DNA of 64,000 bases from Paenibacillus sp. HB172176 (GTDB taxonomy: Bacteria; Bacillota; Bacilli; Paenibacillales; Paenibacillaceae): the NCBI RefSeq assembly GCF_011947265.1, contig NZ_JAATHD010000013.1:83563-147562 (forward strand), in the 5' to 3' direction. A model generated the notes under the pieces. That model was not told where the DNA came from. It searched no databases and worked only from the letters and a program-made list of their open reading frames with translations. Positions within the stretch are counted from its first letter, which is position 1. Each line of letters begins with the position of its first letter. Shown here piece after piece: positions 44,459-54,490 of the stretch. Both the position numbers and the translations under genes were made by a program.

Positions 44459-45172
44459 TTAAGCCGATGTCACCGGCTCAAATTTGTATCCAAATCCTTT
44501 TACGGTATGAATGTATTTCAGACCTGCGGCGTCAGGCTCGATTTTTTTGCGGAGATTGTAAATTTGCGTCTTGATCACGTCGGGATTGTAGGCGGATTGG
44601 TCGTTCCAGACCAGCTCGTACAGCTGCCTTGGATGATAGACTCTGCGCGGATTTTGAGCCAAAACGATGAGCAGATGCAGCTCCTTGGCCATCAGGAGGA
44701 CAGGCTCATCCTGAACACTCACGGTAAGCCGCTCCAAATCAATGGCCAGCCCAGGGAAGTGAAGTTTGTTTCCTTGCGTTTTTGGCTCCTTGTAGGTCTT
44801 CAGAAGCTGGCTCCACCGCAAATGCGAATGAACTCGTGCCAGCAATTCCAGGTGATCGAAAGGTTTGGTCATATAATCATCGCCTCCAGCCTGGAGCGAC
44901 AGCAGCTTTTGCTCCCGCTCGACGTTGCCCGTCAGGAACAGAATGGGCTGATCATACAAGCCCCGAATACGGCGGCATAATTCCCTTCCATCCATCCCCG
45001 GCATCGAGATGTCCAGAATAATCAGGTCGGGCTGAGGCCTGCCTTCCTCCAGATAAGTCAGGCATTGCTCCGCATCATGAGCCTGCCACACTTCAAAGCC
45101 TTCGGCCGTCAAAAAAATGCTAAGCATGTCCTGTACTTCGCGATCATCGTCCACTGTAAGAATCGTTGTCAC
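44459..45172 (-). CDS. OmpR-family response regulator
   Basis: 237 residues from a GTG at 45172, eight bases after AGGGGG. Receiver: LTVDDDREVQDM, Asp acceptor in DLIILDISMPGMDG, MTKPFDHLELLARV. C-terminal winged helix: HPRQLYELVWNDQSAYNPDV, IKTQIYNLRKKIEPDAAG, YIHTVKGFGYKFEP. The gene faces the 7TMR-DISM kinase and is divergent from the giant SLH protein gene, which makes that gene its most obvious target. Confidence 0.9.
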   Translation of the reverse strand: MTTILTVDDDREVQDMLSIFLTAEGFEVWQAHDAEQCLTYLEEGRPQPDLIILDISMPGMDGRELCRRIRGLYDQPILFLTGNVEREQKLLSLQAGGDDYMTKPFDHLELLARVHSHLRWSQLLKTYKEPKTQGNKLHFPGLAIDLERLTVSVQDEPVLLMAKELHLLIVLAQNPRRVYHPRQLYELVWNDQSAYNPDVIKTQIYNLRKKIEPDAAGLKYIHTVKGFGYKFEPVTSA

Positions 45173-45395
45173 AATTGCAACCCCCTATGCGGCAGGCCTC
45201 TGCAATAGGCCGTGCTTGTTTTTCCGCCGCGATTCTATTCTATATTATCGACTGAATCGCAACCGGGCAACAGGAAGATGAAATCCGGATGGGACATTTT
45301 ACCCCAATTTTACTTCACTCCGTTAAAATGCAACAAAACAAGCTTTCATTCGACAGACACCAATCGAGTGAAAACAGGAAGGTTGGAGGATAGAC
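45173..45395. promoter_or_regulatory. Divergent promoter region between OmpR-type regulator and giant SLH gene
   Basis: 223 bases with AT-rich TATATTATC at 45241 and TTGTTT 19 bases upstream, a poor sigma-A match. The leader of the SLH gene ends in GGTTGGAGG before ATG 45396. Confidence 0.4.
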
Positions 45396-48300
45396 ATGTT
45401 AACGGGAGCGTTACTGAAGTCCAAGAAGTGGATAGGCATGCTGCTTGTGGCGGCTTTGCTTGCGGGCTTGATGCCCGGTTATGGATCAGCCAGCGCAGCT
45501 ACAGCAGAAGCGGAGGCTGAACTCGCAGCCGCCCTGTCGACGCTGCTCGCGCAACAAGGCGAAACGCCGGCCCTGCGGGAAAGCGCAGTCGCGCAGCCGA
45601 CTGATATCGCTGGCATCTGGGCACAGAAGCAGGTTGAAGATTGGATCAGCAAAGGGCTCATTTTCGGCTTCCCGGACGGGACGTTTAAACCGAATAACAA
45701 GATTAGCCGCGCGGAGCTGGCGGCGATTGTCAACCGGGCCTTCGGCTTCTCGGAGCAAGCATCGGGCAAGTTCGGCGACGTGTCCGACTCGAAGTGGTAT
45801 GCGGCGGATATTGCCAAAGCCCAGGCAGCAGGTTATATGCAGGGAAACGGCAACGGATCTTTCCGGCCGGAAGCTCCCGTATCGCGCCAGGAGGCTGCGG
45901 TTGTGCTGGCCAAGCTGCTTAAGCTGGATACAGCAGACACCACCCTGGCCGATAAATTCAGCGACGCCCAGTCCATTGCGTCATGGAGCAAGGGGGCCGT
46001 GGGGGCAAGCCTGGACGCCGGATTAATGACCGGTTACGGCGACAATACGTTCAGACCGGCTCAGCCCATTAGCCGCGCAGAAACAGTCGTTATTCTGGAT
46101 CGCGCGCTGAAGCTGGCGACCGGCGGTACGGATACGGCCGACCTGCCTGCTATTTTGGTCCAAGCCGGTACATACGGTCCCGAAAACGGAGAAGCCACAT
46201 ACGCCGGCGACTTGACGATCGATTCGCCTGACGTCATCCTTCGCAACGTGAAAATCACCGGTGATCTGGTGCTCGGAGAAGGAATCGGAGAAGGCGATGT
46301 CACGCTGGACGGCGTCACTGTTTTAGGAACAACAACCGTAAACGGCGGCGGCAAAAACAGTATCCATCTGCTGGACTCCGCAATTACACGAATTGTTATT
46401 ACAAAGGTGGACGGCCAGGTGCGGGTAGTGGTGGAAGGCTCCACCGCCGTTGACCAGGTGACGATAACAACCGGAGCCACCCTGCAGGTTGTGGGAGGCA
46501 GCGGCGCCAGCTTCGGCACTGTCGAAGTATCGACGACTGGAGAAGTGACGCTTAGCGGCGATTTCCCCAATGTCGTGCTTGTCGCAGCGGCAACGGTTAC
46601 GGTGGCAGAAGGAAGCGTCGGCAATTTAACGCTGACGGATCTTGCCGCAGGAGCAACGATTGAATTGAACGAAAAAGCGCAGGTATCCAACCTCAATGCG
46701 GGTTCTGCGGCCACCATTTCCGGAGAAGGCGCAATCGCCAACGCAACGATAACGGCAGCGGGCGTCACCATGGCTCAAAAGCCGGAAACAATCGCGATTG
46801 CACAAAACGTCTCCGCCCAAATCGGCGGGCAGACGGTGCAAGCAACACCCGCGTCGACCGGGGCAACTCCTACACCAGGTTCAACCGCATCGCCTGGACC
46901 ATCGCCAACGTCCCAGCCAACCGAGCCGCCTGTAACGACGGTGACGTTTGTATCGGTAACGATCAGCAGTCCTTCAACAGACGGCCTTACGATCTCGCTT
47001 GTTCCTCCAGTGCCCGGCCTTTCGATGGCGGACCTGATTCTAACAAGCTCAGGCGGATACCCGACCTTCAATTCCGCCTTAAAAACAAATGACAACGGCT
47101 CAACTTATCACTATTCCGGTATCTTCCGGGGCGGCGATACGTACACGCTGTCCATTGCCAAGTCGGGCTATGGCTTTGGCGGCAGTAAAAGTATTGCCAT
47201 TCCCGATCTGACTGTCTTCACAGGCGCAATACTCAGCCCTGACGGCCAAAAAGTGACCATGCTGTTCAACAAGGAGCTGGCAAGCCTGCCGGCATCGCCC
47301 GCCGGCTTTGCCGTCTCCTCCGGCGGAGAGTCTATCGATATCGTCTCTGCGGAAAACACTTCCAGCGTGCGCGTTGATCTCACTTTGGCTAATCAAATTA
47401 CCGCTCAAGATTTCGAGCTCTCCTATACGCCCGGCGCGGTTACCTCAACGGACAGCAAACCGCTCGTTTCATTCCATACATCCAGCATTCTGGATGGAAC
47501 AACAGCGGCGGGGATCGTTAGCTACAGCAAGCTGCAGGAGAAATCGGCCGCCGAAGCCGCTGCCGCGCTTCAAGAGCAGAACGACGGTTCCTTAACCGGA
47601 GCAGAAATTGGAACGGCTTTGCTGGAAGGCGGATATTCAGGCGTTGATGTCGTGAAAATGTTAAGCGAGGAAAACTATTTCCCGTACCCCGATACAACTG
47701 CAATCTTCTTGATTGAGCAAGGGTACGGCGTTGTCAATACATTGGTTACGCTGGAGGAAGCTGGCCTGATTACCTTGGGAAATAGCGGCTTCGGCAAGGC
47801 AATGCGTTCGATGGGCATTACGGCCAAAGATCTTTTCAAAGCCATGAAGTTTAAGGGATATGGCATTGATGCGGCCTATGAGGAATCGGGATATTTCGAT
47901 ACCACCGAAAGGTATACGGCGCTGCGCCAGGTATACGGCTTGTCGGAGGATGAGCTGGCTGCTTTCCTGAACGAAAAATTGATTTCCGCCCGTCAGGCCG
48001 CAGCTTTGCTCCAGGCAAGCAACGCAAGTACGGAATCATCCATTGTGACGGCGCTGAAACGCGCGAGCTATACGGAAGAGCAGGTCGGTGAAATTTTGAA
48101 AGCGGCGGATGTGTTTAACGTAAACGCATACCGCGCCGTGTCGCTGCTCCTAGACGCAGGCTTCGACATGCAGGCCGCAGCCAAAATCATGAGAACCTAC
48201 TACGATGCCGATGCCAGTCAAATCGTTGCCGCTTTTGCAGTAAGGGGCAAGAGTATTACCGATATTATTGAAATCATTGGCAAAGCCGAGCTTGGATTTA

Positions 48301-51300
48301 CGCAAGAGGAGCGTATGGAAGGACTGCGCGCCGCTTTCACGACAAAGCAGGTTGTCCAGCACTATCATAATTGGGAATGGATGGCATCCGATCTGATTCC
48401 TTATTTGGCAAATGCCCATTATCCGGTGGAGGAAGTCGAGGAGGCCGTGTCGACTGTTTATGAAGGCAGCAGACTTCTGAACGGCTCCATACAGGAGCTG
48501 CTGTGGGATAGCTACAGCATGGCTGAGGTCGCAGCAGGCATGAAGCGTTCCGGCGACAGCATCAGGGTGATAGCGGAACTGCTCGCCTCCAAGGGCTACA
48601 AGAGCGTATTTGCTGCCGGGGATGAGGATGATACGATTGTCGATTTGCTGATTCAGGCCGGCTTCAACGTTGTCGAAATCGCCCAGTACCTGCGTCCGTT
48701 CGGCGGCAGGAACGATATACTGACAACAGCCGATATGGGCCGAGTCCTGATACAGCTGAAGGAAGCAGGCTTTACAGCGGTCGAGCTCGCGAATCTGATG
48801 GAAGTAATGCTTCAAAATTCGTCGCTGCGCTCTGGAGGTGCGGAAAGATTCGTCCTTCTGATGTATGATATGACGAATTTGACAACCGATACGGGGCGTA
48901 CGTTGACCAAGTTCAGCAATGAGGACATTCCTCGCGTGCTTGCGGCTAGAGGCCTTGAGCCGAAGGATATGAAGAGCCCCTTGTCTTATCGCTTCCCTGT
49001 TACTTCAGACATCGCCGGGCTTCTGAAAACAAGCTTTGATCTCGATGCAGCCGAGCTGGTCGAGGTTATCCGAACGTCGAGCAGCGCATTTTGCGGCTCT
49101 ACTTGCAGAGTGAATGAGCTGCTCCGGATCATTAAAGCACTGTATAGCAATTTGACTTACGAAGAAGCCGCATCGGTGTTGTACAGCTCGGGTCTGTCCG
49201 TCCAATATGGGGAAGTGGTGTTTAGAAATGACCTGATTAACGGAGTCCGGGAAGTGTACGGAGGAAATCCCGACCTCGTGCCTATGTTCCGTAAGCTGGG
49301 CGAGCCGCTTGGGAATCTGATCACGCTGTCCGCATACAGCAATAGCCGTTCAAGCTACTGGAGATCGAATGGCTACACAGCCGTGGAGGTTCTCCCTTAC
49401 TTGAGTCTTGGCTCGATTGGAAATCTTCAGGATTTGAACAGCGCAGGCTACAGCCTGGAGGAGATTTTGTTAGCTGCGAGCAAAGTATACGGCGAGTCTG
49501 CGGTTGCCAATCTCACCGCAACCACTCTTTTCTCGGCAGAGGCCATTGCCAATGCCGCAGCCGAGGTGCTTGGCCAAAACCCCGAGGCGATACTGGCCAA
49601 GCAAATGCGAAGCAACTATGCCTGGGCCTTCGATACGGCAAACGCGCTTCGCGCAACCTATCTGGTAGAAGACCCGGTTCAAAACGCGATACTGCTGCAA
49701 GGCGCCGGATATTCGAGAGAAGAGGTGCTAAAGGGCATCTTTAACGCCTTCTTGGCGGGCAATGCCTTTACAGAAGAAACGTATACAACACTGAATGCTG
49801 TTATCCTGAGCCTGTACAGCGATGTTGCCGACCCGCTTGCCTTGAGCCTGCAGGTTACGGATTCGACTGCGCCTTCCAAAGGCGTTCATATCTTCCGCGG
49901 TATCGGATACACGCCCCAGCAGATTGTAACGATCCTAAAGGAGCAGTATCAGCTCAGCGCTAAGGATGCGCTTGCGACCTATCTGAAGGTCGGCGGCGCT
50001 ACGCCGATTACGATTTTGACCGCTGTTTCTGCCGTCTACAATGTCGAAGCGGCGTCCTTCCTTGCCGCACAGGAGAAGCTGGACGGCAAAAACGCATATT
50101 TGACCAGAACGCTGTTAAAGAGCATGTATGACTATACCGATGAGCTCGCTATTGCTAAAGCGCTTGAGGTCGGCGGTTATTCGCAGGAGGAAGTGCTGGC
50201 GGGGATGTTCAACCAGTCCAGCAACCGTCATATCTTGGTTGCCAGCGTCCTGAAGCAAAACTACGGCGAAACCGACCTTGCAGTCGTTTCCACATGGCTG
50301 CGCAATTTCGGGGAATCCACCATAAGCACCTATGAGGCGCTGCGAAGCGTCTATCCGGAGGCAAGCACTGGCGACGTTATTACCAAAATGACGAATAGCG
50401 GCTATAACATCTATACGATATTCGGTCAGCTGCTGAATCGGCCGGAGAGCGATGCAAAAAACGACTCGACGATTGCCGTTGTGCGCGGGCTTGGCATGGA
50501 AGCCAGATACGCCATGGGTATGCTGCAGGCATGGGGATACTCGTTGAGGGATCAATTCAGCAAGCTGAACGCAACAGGCGGCTATACCTTCCGCGAGCTG
50601 GGCGACGCCATAAAAACCAATGGAGGAGACACGCTGGAGGTGGCACAAGCATTGGCCAGCGTTGGCTTTACCGTAAGAGAGGTTGCGCGGATTGTCTACG
50701 GCATGACGGAGAACTATCAGTTGACTGCTCTGTACCTGTACGGGGCTGGCTGGTACGACCCGGCTGTCCTGGCAATGGGGCTGCTCGAGGTTGACTGTCC
50801 TCCAGAGGATATCATCACTGTACTAAGATCAATGGTTGATGATCTGCTACTGGACTTTGTGCTCCTGAAAAAGATTGAAGCGCCGGTTCCGAACTGGACA
50901 TCCACTTATATGGCCATTCGACTGTCATGGACAGAGATGTCCATGAACGAGCTGGCCCAAAGCTTGATCAGAGCGGTTGATAACGACGAATACAGGGAAA
51001 CCGACATGTATTGGGGCGTACATGCACTCGTGGAAATTGGATTGTTCGACAAGATTAAAGATGATCTTCCATCCGACGCGGGAAATTACATGTTTGAACG
51101 CAATGACGGCATCCCATTTATGGTGCTGCGGGAAGCAGGGCTTGGCGCAAACCGGGCGGCGGGCCTCATGCAAGACCTTGGCATTAAGTGGCAGCCGGCC
51201 ATCATGTTCCTGATTCAGGCGAATTACAGCTCAGGCGACATCGCGTCCGCTTTCCTTTCGCACTATGCGCTGGATGTTCTTCTCTCCGTTGCGGAGATCA

Positions 51301-51440
51301 TTGCATCAATTGCGACAAGCGTCAGCGACGGGAAATGGGGCACTATTCTAAAGCTTCTCAAGATCGTGGGGCAGGTTGCCTTCAACGTTGGCATGAAAAA
51401 CTACCATAGCGATCTAAGCGGCAATCCGGATAGGTCATAA
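45396..51440 (+). CDS. Giant SLH-anchored surface protein with alpha-helical repeat array
   Basis: 2014 residues. Signal peptide (IGMLLVAALLAGLMPGYGSA, cleavage after ASA ~35). Three SLH domains span ~70-240 (GLIFGFPDGTFKPNNKISRA, GYMQGNGNGSFRPEAPVSRQ, GLMTGYGDNTFRPAQPISRA) and should bind pyruvylated cell-wall polymer. Residues ~250-490 form a beta-helix-like run of short strands, followed by a Pro/Thr/Ser linker (~487-510), an Ig-like and a SwmB-like beta domain (~515-700). From ~705 to ~1980 lies a degenerate helical array with the recurring text L-x-x-x-GY[ST]-x-x-E[VI] (GGYSGVDVVKML, AGYSLEEILLAA, AGYSREEVLKGI, GGYSQEEVLAGM, VGFTVREVARIV). I know no family name for this array. Expected product: a long flexible or superhelical rod on the cell surface. 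Confidence 0.88.
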   Translation: MLTGALLKSKKWIGMLLVAALLAGLMPGYGSASAATAEAEAELAAALSTLLAQQGETPALRESAVAQPTDIAGIWAQKQVEDWISKGLIFGFPDGTFKPNNKISRAELAAIVNRAFGFSEQASGKFGDVSDSKWYAADIAKAQAAGYMQGNGNGSFRPEAPVSRQEAAVVLAKLLKLDTADTTLADKFSDAQSIASWSKGAVGASLDAGLMTGYGDNTFRPAQPISRAETVVILDRALKLATGGTDTADLPAILVQAGTYGPENGEATYAGDLTIDSPDVILRNVKITGDLVLGEGIGEGDVTLDGVTVLGTTTVNGGGKNSIHLLDSAITRIVITKVDGQVRVVVEGSTAVDQVTITTGATLQVVGGSGASFGTVEVSTTGEVTLSGDFPNVVLVAAATVTVAEGSVGNLTLTDLAAGATIELNEKAQVSNLNAGSAATISGEGAIANATITAAGVTMAQKPETIAIAQNVSAQIGGQTVQATPASTGATPTPGSTASPGPSPTSQPTEPPVTTVTFVSVTISSPSTDGLTISLVPPVPGLSMADLILTSSGGYPTFNSALKTNDNGSTYHYSGIFRGGDTYTLSIAKSGYGFGGSKSIAIPDLTVFTGAILSPDGQKVTMLFNKELASLPASPAGFAVSSGGESIDIVSAENTSSVRVDLTLANQITAQDFELSYTPGAVTSTDSKPLVSFHTSSILDGTTAAGIVSYSKLQEKSAAEAAAALQEQNDGSLTGAEIGTALLEGGYSGVDVVKMLSEENYFPYPDTTAIFLIEQGYGVVNTLVTLEEAGLITLGNSGFGKAMRSMGITAKDLFKAMKFKGYGIDAAYEESGYFDTTERYTALRQVYGLSEDELAAFLNEKLISARQAAALLQASNASTESSIVTALKRASYTEEQVGEILKAADVFNVNAYRAVSLLLDAGFDMQAAAKIMRTYYDADASQIVAAFAVRGKSITDIIEIIGKAELGFTQEERMEGLRAAFTTKQVVQHYHNWEWMASDLIPYLANAHYPVEEVEEAVSTVYEGSRLLNGSIQELLWDSYSMAEVAAGMKRSGDSIRVIAELLASKGYKSVFAAGDEDDTIVDLLIQAGFNVVEIAQYLRPFGGRNDILTTADMGRVLIQLKEAGFTAVELANLMEVMLQNSSLRSGGAERFVLLMYDMTNLTTDTGRTLTKFSNEDIPRVLAARGLEPKDMKSPLSYRFPVTSDIAGLLKTSFDLDAAELVEVIRTSSSAFCGSTCRVNELLRIIKALYSNLTYEEAASVLYSSGLSVQYGEVVFRNDLINGVREVYGGNPDLVPMFRKLGEPLGNLITLSAYSNSRSSYWRSNGYTAVEVLPYLSLGSIGNLQDLNSAGYSLEEILLAASKVYGESAVANLTATTLFSAEAIANAAAEVLGQNPEAILAKQMRSNYAWAFDTANALRATYLVEDPVQNAILLQGAGYSREEVLKGIFNAFLAGNAFTEETYTTLNAVILSLYSDVADPLALSLQVTDSTAPSKGVHIFRGIGYTPQQIVTILKEQYQLSAKDALATYLKVGGATPITILTAVSAVYNVEAASFLAAQEKLDGKNAYLTRTLLKSMYDYTDELAIAKALEVGGYSQEEVLAGMFNQSSNRHILVASVLKQNYGETDLAVVSTWLRNFGESTISTYEALRSVYPEASTGDVITKMTNSGYNIYTIFGQLLNRPESDAKNDSTIAVVRGLGMEARYAMGMLQAWGYSLRDQFSKLNATGGYTFRELGDAIKTNGGDTLEVAQALASVGFTVREVARIVYGMTENYQLTALYLYGAGWYDPAVLAMGLLEVDCPPEDIITVLRSMVDDLLLDFVLLKKIEAPVPNWTSTYMAIRLSWTEMSMNELAQSLIRAVDNDEYRETDMYWGVHALVEIGLFDKIKDDLPSDAGNYMFERNDGIPFMVLREAGLGANRAAGLMQDLGIKWQPAIMFLIQANYSSGDIASAFLSHYALDVLLSVAEIIASIATSVSDGKWGTILKLLKIVGQVAFNVGMKNYHSDLSGNPDRS

Positions 51441-51485
51441 CGCAAAAAAACTGGCTTGGGAGCAATCCCGGGCCAGTTTTTTGCG
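51441..51485 (+). terminator. Rho-independent terminator of the giant SLH gene
   Basis: CGCAAAAAAACTGGC pairs with GCCAGTTTTTTGCG, with an inner GGG/CCC pair. The symmetric A and T runs make it usable in both directions. Confidence 0.9.
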
Positions 51486-52014
51486 TTGAATAAAGCTCTC
51501 TGTTTCAATTCACGCTTCTGTGCAAGGAGCGACTTGGCAATAGGTATCCAAGCCAAGGTGTAAGCTGCAAACGAAAATCACCCAAAAGCGGCACTTGAAT
51601 TTTTCCCATTCCGTGCAGGGTAAGGCCCCCGAAGGGCGGCAAAAAATCGAATCATGCAGCAACCAACTTCATCAATAATCAGCAGGTTAGTATGCAATAA
51701 ACAATTGTCTGGATATATGGGAAGGAGCATAAAAAACCCTGCCTATAAAAAAGGAAACATGCAACTTCAGATGACCTAACACCGTTTATTGTGGTAGAAA
51801 TTTCAATAAAATCAATGATCAAAGAAAGGGATTGAACTGATGAAGAAAATTCAAGTTTTTCATGGAGCAATGGCAACATCACAGGACGTTTAGCGGCACA
51901 CCGCAGGGTGGTTTATGCGAAGCTTTGCATAACCTTTGTTACAATGATAAGGTGAAAGACAGGAAAAGGGTGACTGAGAGACTGCGATACATAACAGGCA
52001 GGGGGAATGATGGG
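51486..52014. other. Intergenic region before the TIM-barrel gene
   Basis: No gene recognised. A 17-codon frame at 51840 (MKKIQVFHGAMATSQDV) starts like a normal gene but stops at once. A reading frame from 51862 joins the next gene in phase, but its first 51 codons look non-coding. Confidence 0.45.
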
Positions 52015-52839
52015 ATGACAGTCGGTATATTAGCTCATTTGTTGGGGAGTCAGCCATATAGGCAGTTAGCCGGGAAGGTGGCGGAGCATGGCTTCGATTA
52101 TGTTCAGCTTGCGCTGTCCAAGGCGATAACGGATGTGGATTGCTCGCTCGGCAAGCTGAGCCCGGGAATGGCCAATGAGATTGGCGGCGCGTTCGCCGAT
52201 GCGGGAGTGGGGGTCGCGGTTCTCGGCTGTTATGCGAGCCTGGTCGATCTGAATGACGAGGTTTATCGCCATAATGTGGACCGGTTCAAGGAGCATTTGC
52301 GCTATGCGCGCCATTTCGGCTGCGGCATCGTGGCGACGGAGGTTGGCGGCCCGGCTCACGGGGAGAATGAAGCGAAGCATTGGGAGCGGCTAAGCTTGGC
52401 CATGGAGGAATTAGTGGAGGAAGCCGAGCGCTGGGGCGTAACGATTGGTCTCGAAGCGGCGCAAGGCCATCTGATCGATTCCGTCGAGACGCTCGCGGCT
52501 ACAATAGAACGTTTCCCGTCCTCCTCGGTCGGCGTTGTGCTCGATCCATGCAATCTGCTGAACGAGAGCTTGTTCGAGAAGCAGGATGAGATTATTCGTC
52601 AAAGCTTCGAGCAGCTCGGGCCGCGAATTGTAAGCGCCCACTCGAAGGATTGGAAGCGGGGCGCCGACGGCAAGCTTGCAGGAACAGCCGCCGGTCTTGG
52701 CGACCTCAATTACGGGCTGTTCTGGGAGCTGCTCGAGAAGCAGAAGCCGCTTGGCTTCGTGACGCTCGAGAGCGTTGAAATGGCGCAGATGGCCGACGCG
52801 GCCCGCTTTGTTCGGGAGGGCAGGGAGAAGGCTCGTTAG
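52015..52839 (+). CDS. Sugar phosphate isomerase/epimerase (xylose isomerase-like TIM barrel)
   Basis: 274 residues from the ATG at 52015, after AGGGGGAATG. The AP_endonuc_2 fold is visible: GFDYVQLALSK, IVATEVGGPAHGENEAKHWE (metal-site Glu region), GVTIGLEAAQGHLIDS, VGVVLDPCNLLNES, IVSAHSKDWK and VTLESVEMAQMADAARFV near the end (the terminal barrel strand with Glu). Members isomerise or epimerise sugars using a divalent metal. The substrate cannot be named. Neighbouring genes give no pathway. Confidence 0.82.
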   Translation: MTVGILAHLLGSQPYRQLAGKVAEHGFDYVQLALSKAITDVDCSLGKLSPGMANEIGGAFADAGVGVAVLGCYASLVDLNDEVYRHNVDRFKEHLRYARHFGCGIVATEVGGPAHGENEAKHWERLSLAMEELVEEAERWGVTIGLEAAQGHLIDSVETLAATIERFPSSSVGVVLDPCNLLNESLFEKQDEIIRQSFEQLGPRIVSAHSKDWKRGADGKLAGTAAGLGDLNYGLFWELLEKQKPLGFVTLESVEMAQMADAARFVREGREKAR

Positions 52840-52847
52840 CGTTAACC

Positions 52848-53549
52848 TTACTTGTGCTCGGCGAATCTCCACCAGGCAACCGTACCGGCAAACCCGGCTG
52901 CTGCTGTGAGTGCAAGAATGCTTATGCTGATGAATCCGATATCAGCTCCTGTGAGCAGCAGAATTGGAATGGTCCAAGGGAAATAAGAGCCAAATCCCAA
53001 TTGCACGATAACATTGGATACGATGACAATGACAAATGTCAGTCCGATCGGCGCAAGGTACCCCCTGGTGACATTGGCCATGAAGGCGCTGGTTGTACTG
53101 ACCGCCATTGTGAGCAGCGAGGTTGTCATGAAGATCAAGAAGATATGGAGCATGAGGGCTATCGACCCTCCGCTGACGCCAATCAGTGCGCCGGCCACTA
53201 AGACTATCGCAAAGGTGAAGACAGCCAGCAGCATATTCCATATCGTGACCACGATGAATTTGGATAGTACGCTATACGATTTGGAGATCGGCTTCACGAG
53301 CAGATCCTTAATGGTGTGGTCCGTATATTCCCGTCCGAAGATCCATGCGGAGGTGAATGAGAATCCAACTACCAGCAGAGAGGCGATGGAACCGAGCAAG
53401 TCCGAAAGATAGCTCTCCCAACCGACGCCATGACTGCCCAATAAACCGACCATCAAGGGCAATGCTGTAAATACGGCAAGAACAATCCAGAAAACAGTGG
53501 AACGCCAGACCTTAAGTCCTTCATTATAAACGAAAGAACGTATCATCAT
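52848..53549 (-). CDS. ABC-2-type transporter permease (BcrB-like)
   Basis: 233 residues, six membrane helices (TVFWIVLAVFTALPLMVGLL, LLVVGFSFTSAWIFG, and others). EYTDHTIKDLLVKPISKSYS after the second helix is the loop that contacts the ATPase and is typical of bacitracin-type (BcrB) permeases. The start overlaps the ATPase stop codon. A two-component system is divergent from this operon. Confidence 0.82.
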   Translation of the reverse strand: MMIRSFVYNEGLKVWRSTVFWIVLAVFTALPLMVGLLGSHGVGWESYLSDLLGSIASLLVVGFSFTSAWIFGREYTDHTIKDLLVKPISKSYSVLSKFIVVTIWNMLLAVFTFAIVLVAGALIGVSGGSIALMLHIFLIFMTTSLLTMAVSTTSAFMANVTRGYLAPIGLTFVIVIVSNVIVQLGFGSYFPWTIPILLLTGADIGFISISILALTAAAGFAGTVAWWRFAEHK

Positions 53550-54490
53550 GATTGCCTCCTCCCTGCAGTGCGTATCGTTCGGAGGAAATAACCCTCCAGT
53601 TGTTCCGTAACAACGCTTAATTGCGTTGGCGGCTGATTGGCTTGCACCAACAGCTCCGCTATTTTATCGGGCTGCTCTATCGCGCGGCCCCCCTTCACGA
53701 TCAGACGACCGTCGGCGATTACTGTATCTCGAAATCCGTGCTCTGACAGAATATGCACCATCGCAGCCTTGTCAGGTCCATCCAATACCAAACTTTTCTC
53801 CAGAGAATGCTCCAACTGATTCATGTTCATGTCCTGAATCAGAATTCCCTTGTGCATAATCGCGATTCGGTCGACTAATTTGGACAGCTCCTCTAATAGA
53901 TGGCTGGAAATAAATAAGGTCACGCCGAAGTTGCCGGATAAATCCAGAAGCATCTCTCTGATTTCTACCACGCTGGCTGGATCCAGTCCATTGATGGGCT
54001 CGTCCAGAATTAAAATTTCCGGGTTGTGAAGCATGGCTTTCGCCAATCCCAGTCGTTGCTTGTTCCCCAAAGAAAGATGTTTGGCCTTCTTGTGCTTGTG
54101 GGCGGTCAGATCAAGCTTCTTAATCACGCGGTCAATGGAGCCTCGGTCGGCTATCAATTGCATTCGGCGGGCAATGTCCAGGTTCTCCGCAACGGTCAGC
54201 TCCGGATAGGCGGAGGCCTCCTCCAAATATCCGACTTTGCTCCAAAGCTTGTAATTGCCGGAGTCAACCTTGCTTCCCAGCATGTAGATACGACCGGCGG
54301 AAGGTTTAAGCAACGAAAGAAGCATTTTGATCGTTGTGGTCTTGCCGGCCCCGTTCAACCCGAGAAACCCGACGATCTCCCCGCTCTTCACCTCAAGCGA
54401 AAGATCGCTTACGGCGTGGTATTCACCGAAATTTTTGCTGACGCCATCCAGTTGTATCGCGATGGAGCCGCCTGTTCTTCCTGTTCTCAT
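53546..54490 (-). CDS. ABC transporter ATP-binding protein (BcrA-like)
   Basis: 314 residues from the ATG at 54490, after AGGAGTGG. Walker A FLGLNGAGKTTTIKMLLSLL (~45), signature LSLGNKQRLGLAKAML (~140), Walker B ILILDEPINGLDP (~160), then a C-terminal extension of ~90 residues. BcrA-type ATPases drive export or removal of peptide antibiotics such as bacitracin. With the overlapping permease and the divergent kinase/regulator pair it forms a likely antimicrobial peptide detoxification module. Confidence 0.88.
   Translation of the reverse strand: MRTGRTGGSIAIQLDGVSKNFGEYHAVSDLSLEVKSGEIVGFLGLNGAGKTTTIKMLLSLLKPSAGRIYMLGSKVDSGNYKLWSKVGYLEEASAYPELTVAENLDIARRMQLIADRGSIDRVIKKLDLTAHKHKKAKHLSLGNKQRLGLAKAMLHNPEILILDEPINGLDPASVVEIREMLLDLSGNFGVTLFISSHLLEELSKLVDRIAIMHKGILIQDMNMNQLEHSLEKSLVLDGPDKAAMVHILSEHGFRDTVIADGRLIVKGGRAIEQPDKIAELLVQANQPPTQLSVVTEQLEGYFLRTIRTAGRRQS

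Noticed and set aside
51862..52014. N-terminal extension of the TIM-barrel gene
   Set aside because: The first 51 codons do not read as part of the fold, and a good ribosome binding site precedes ATG 52015.
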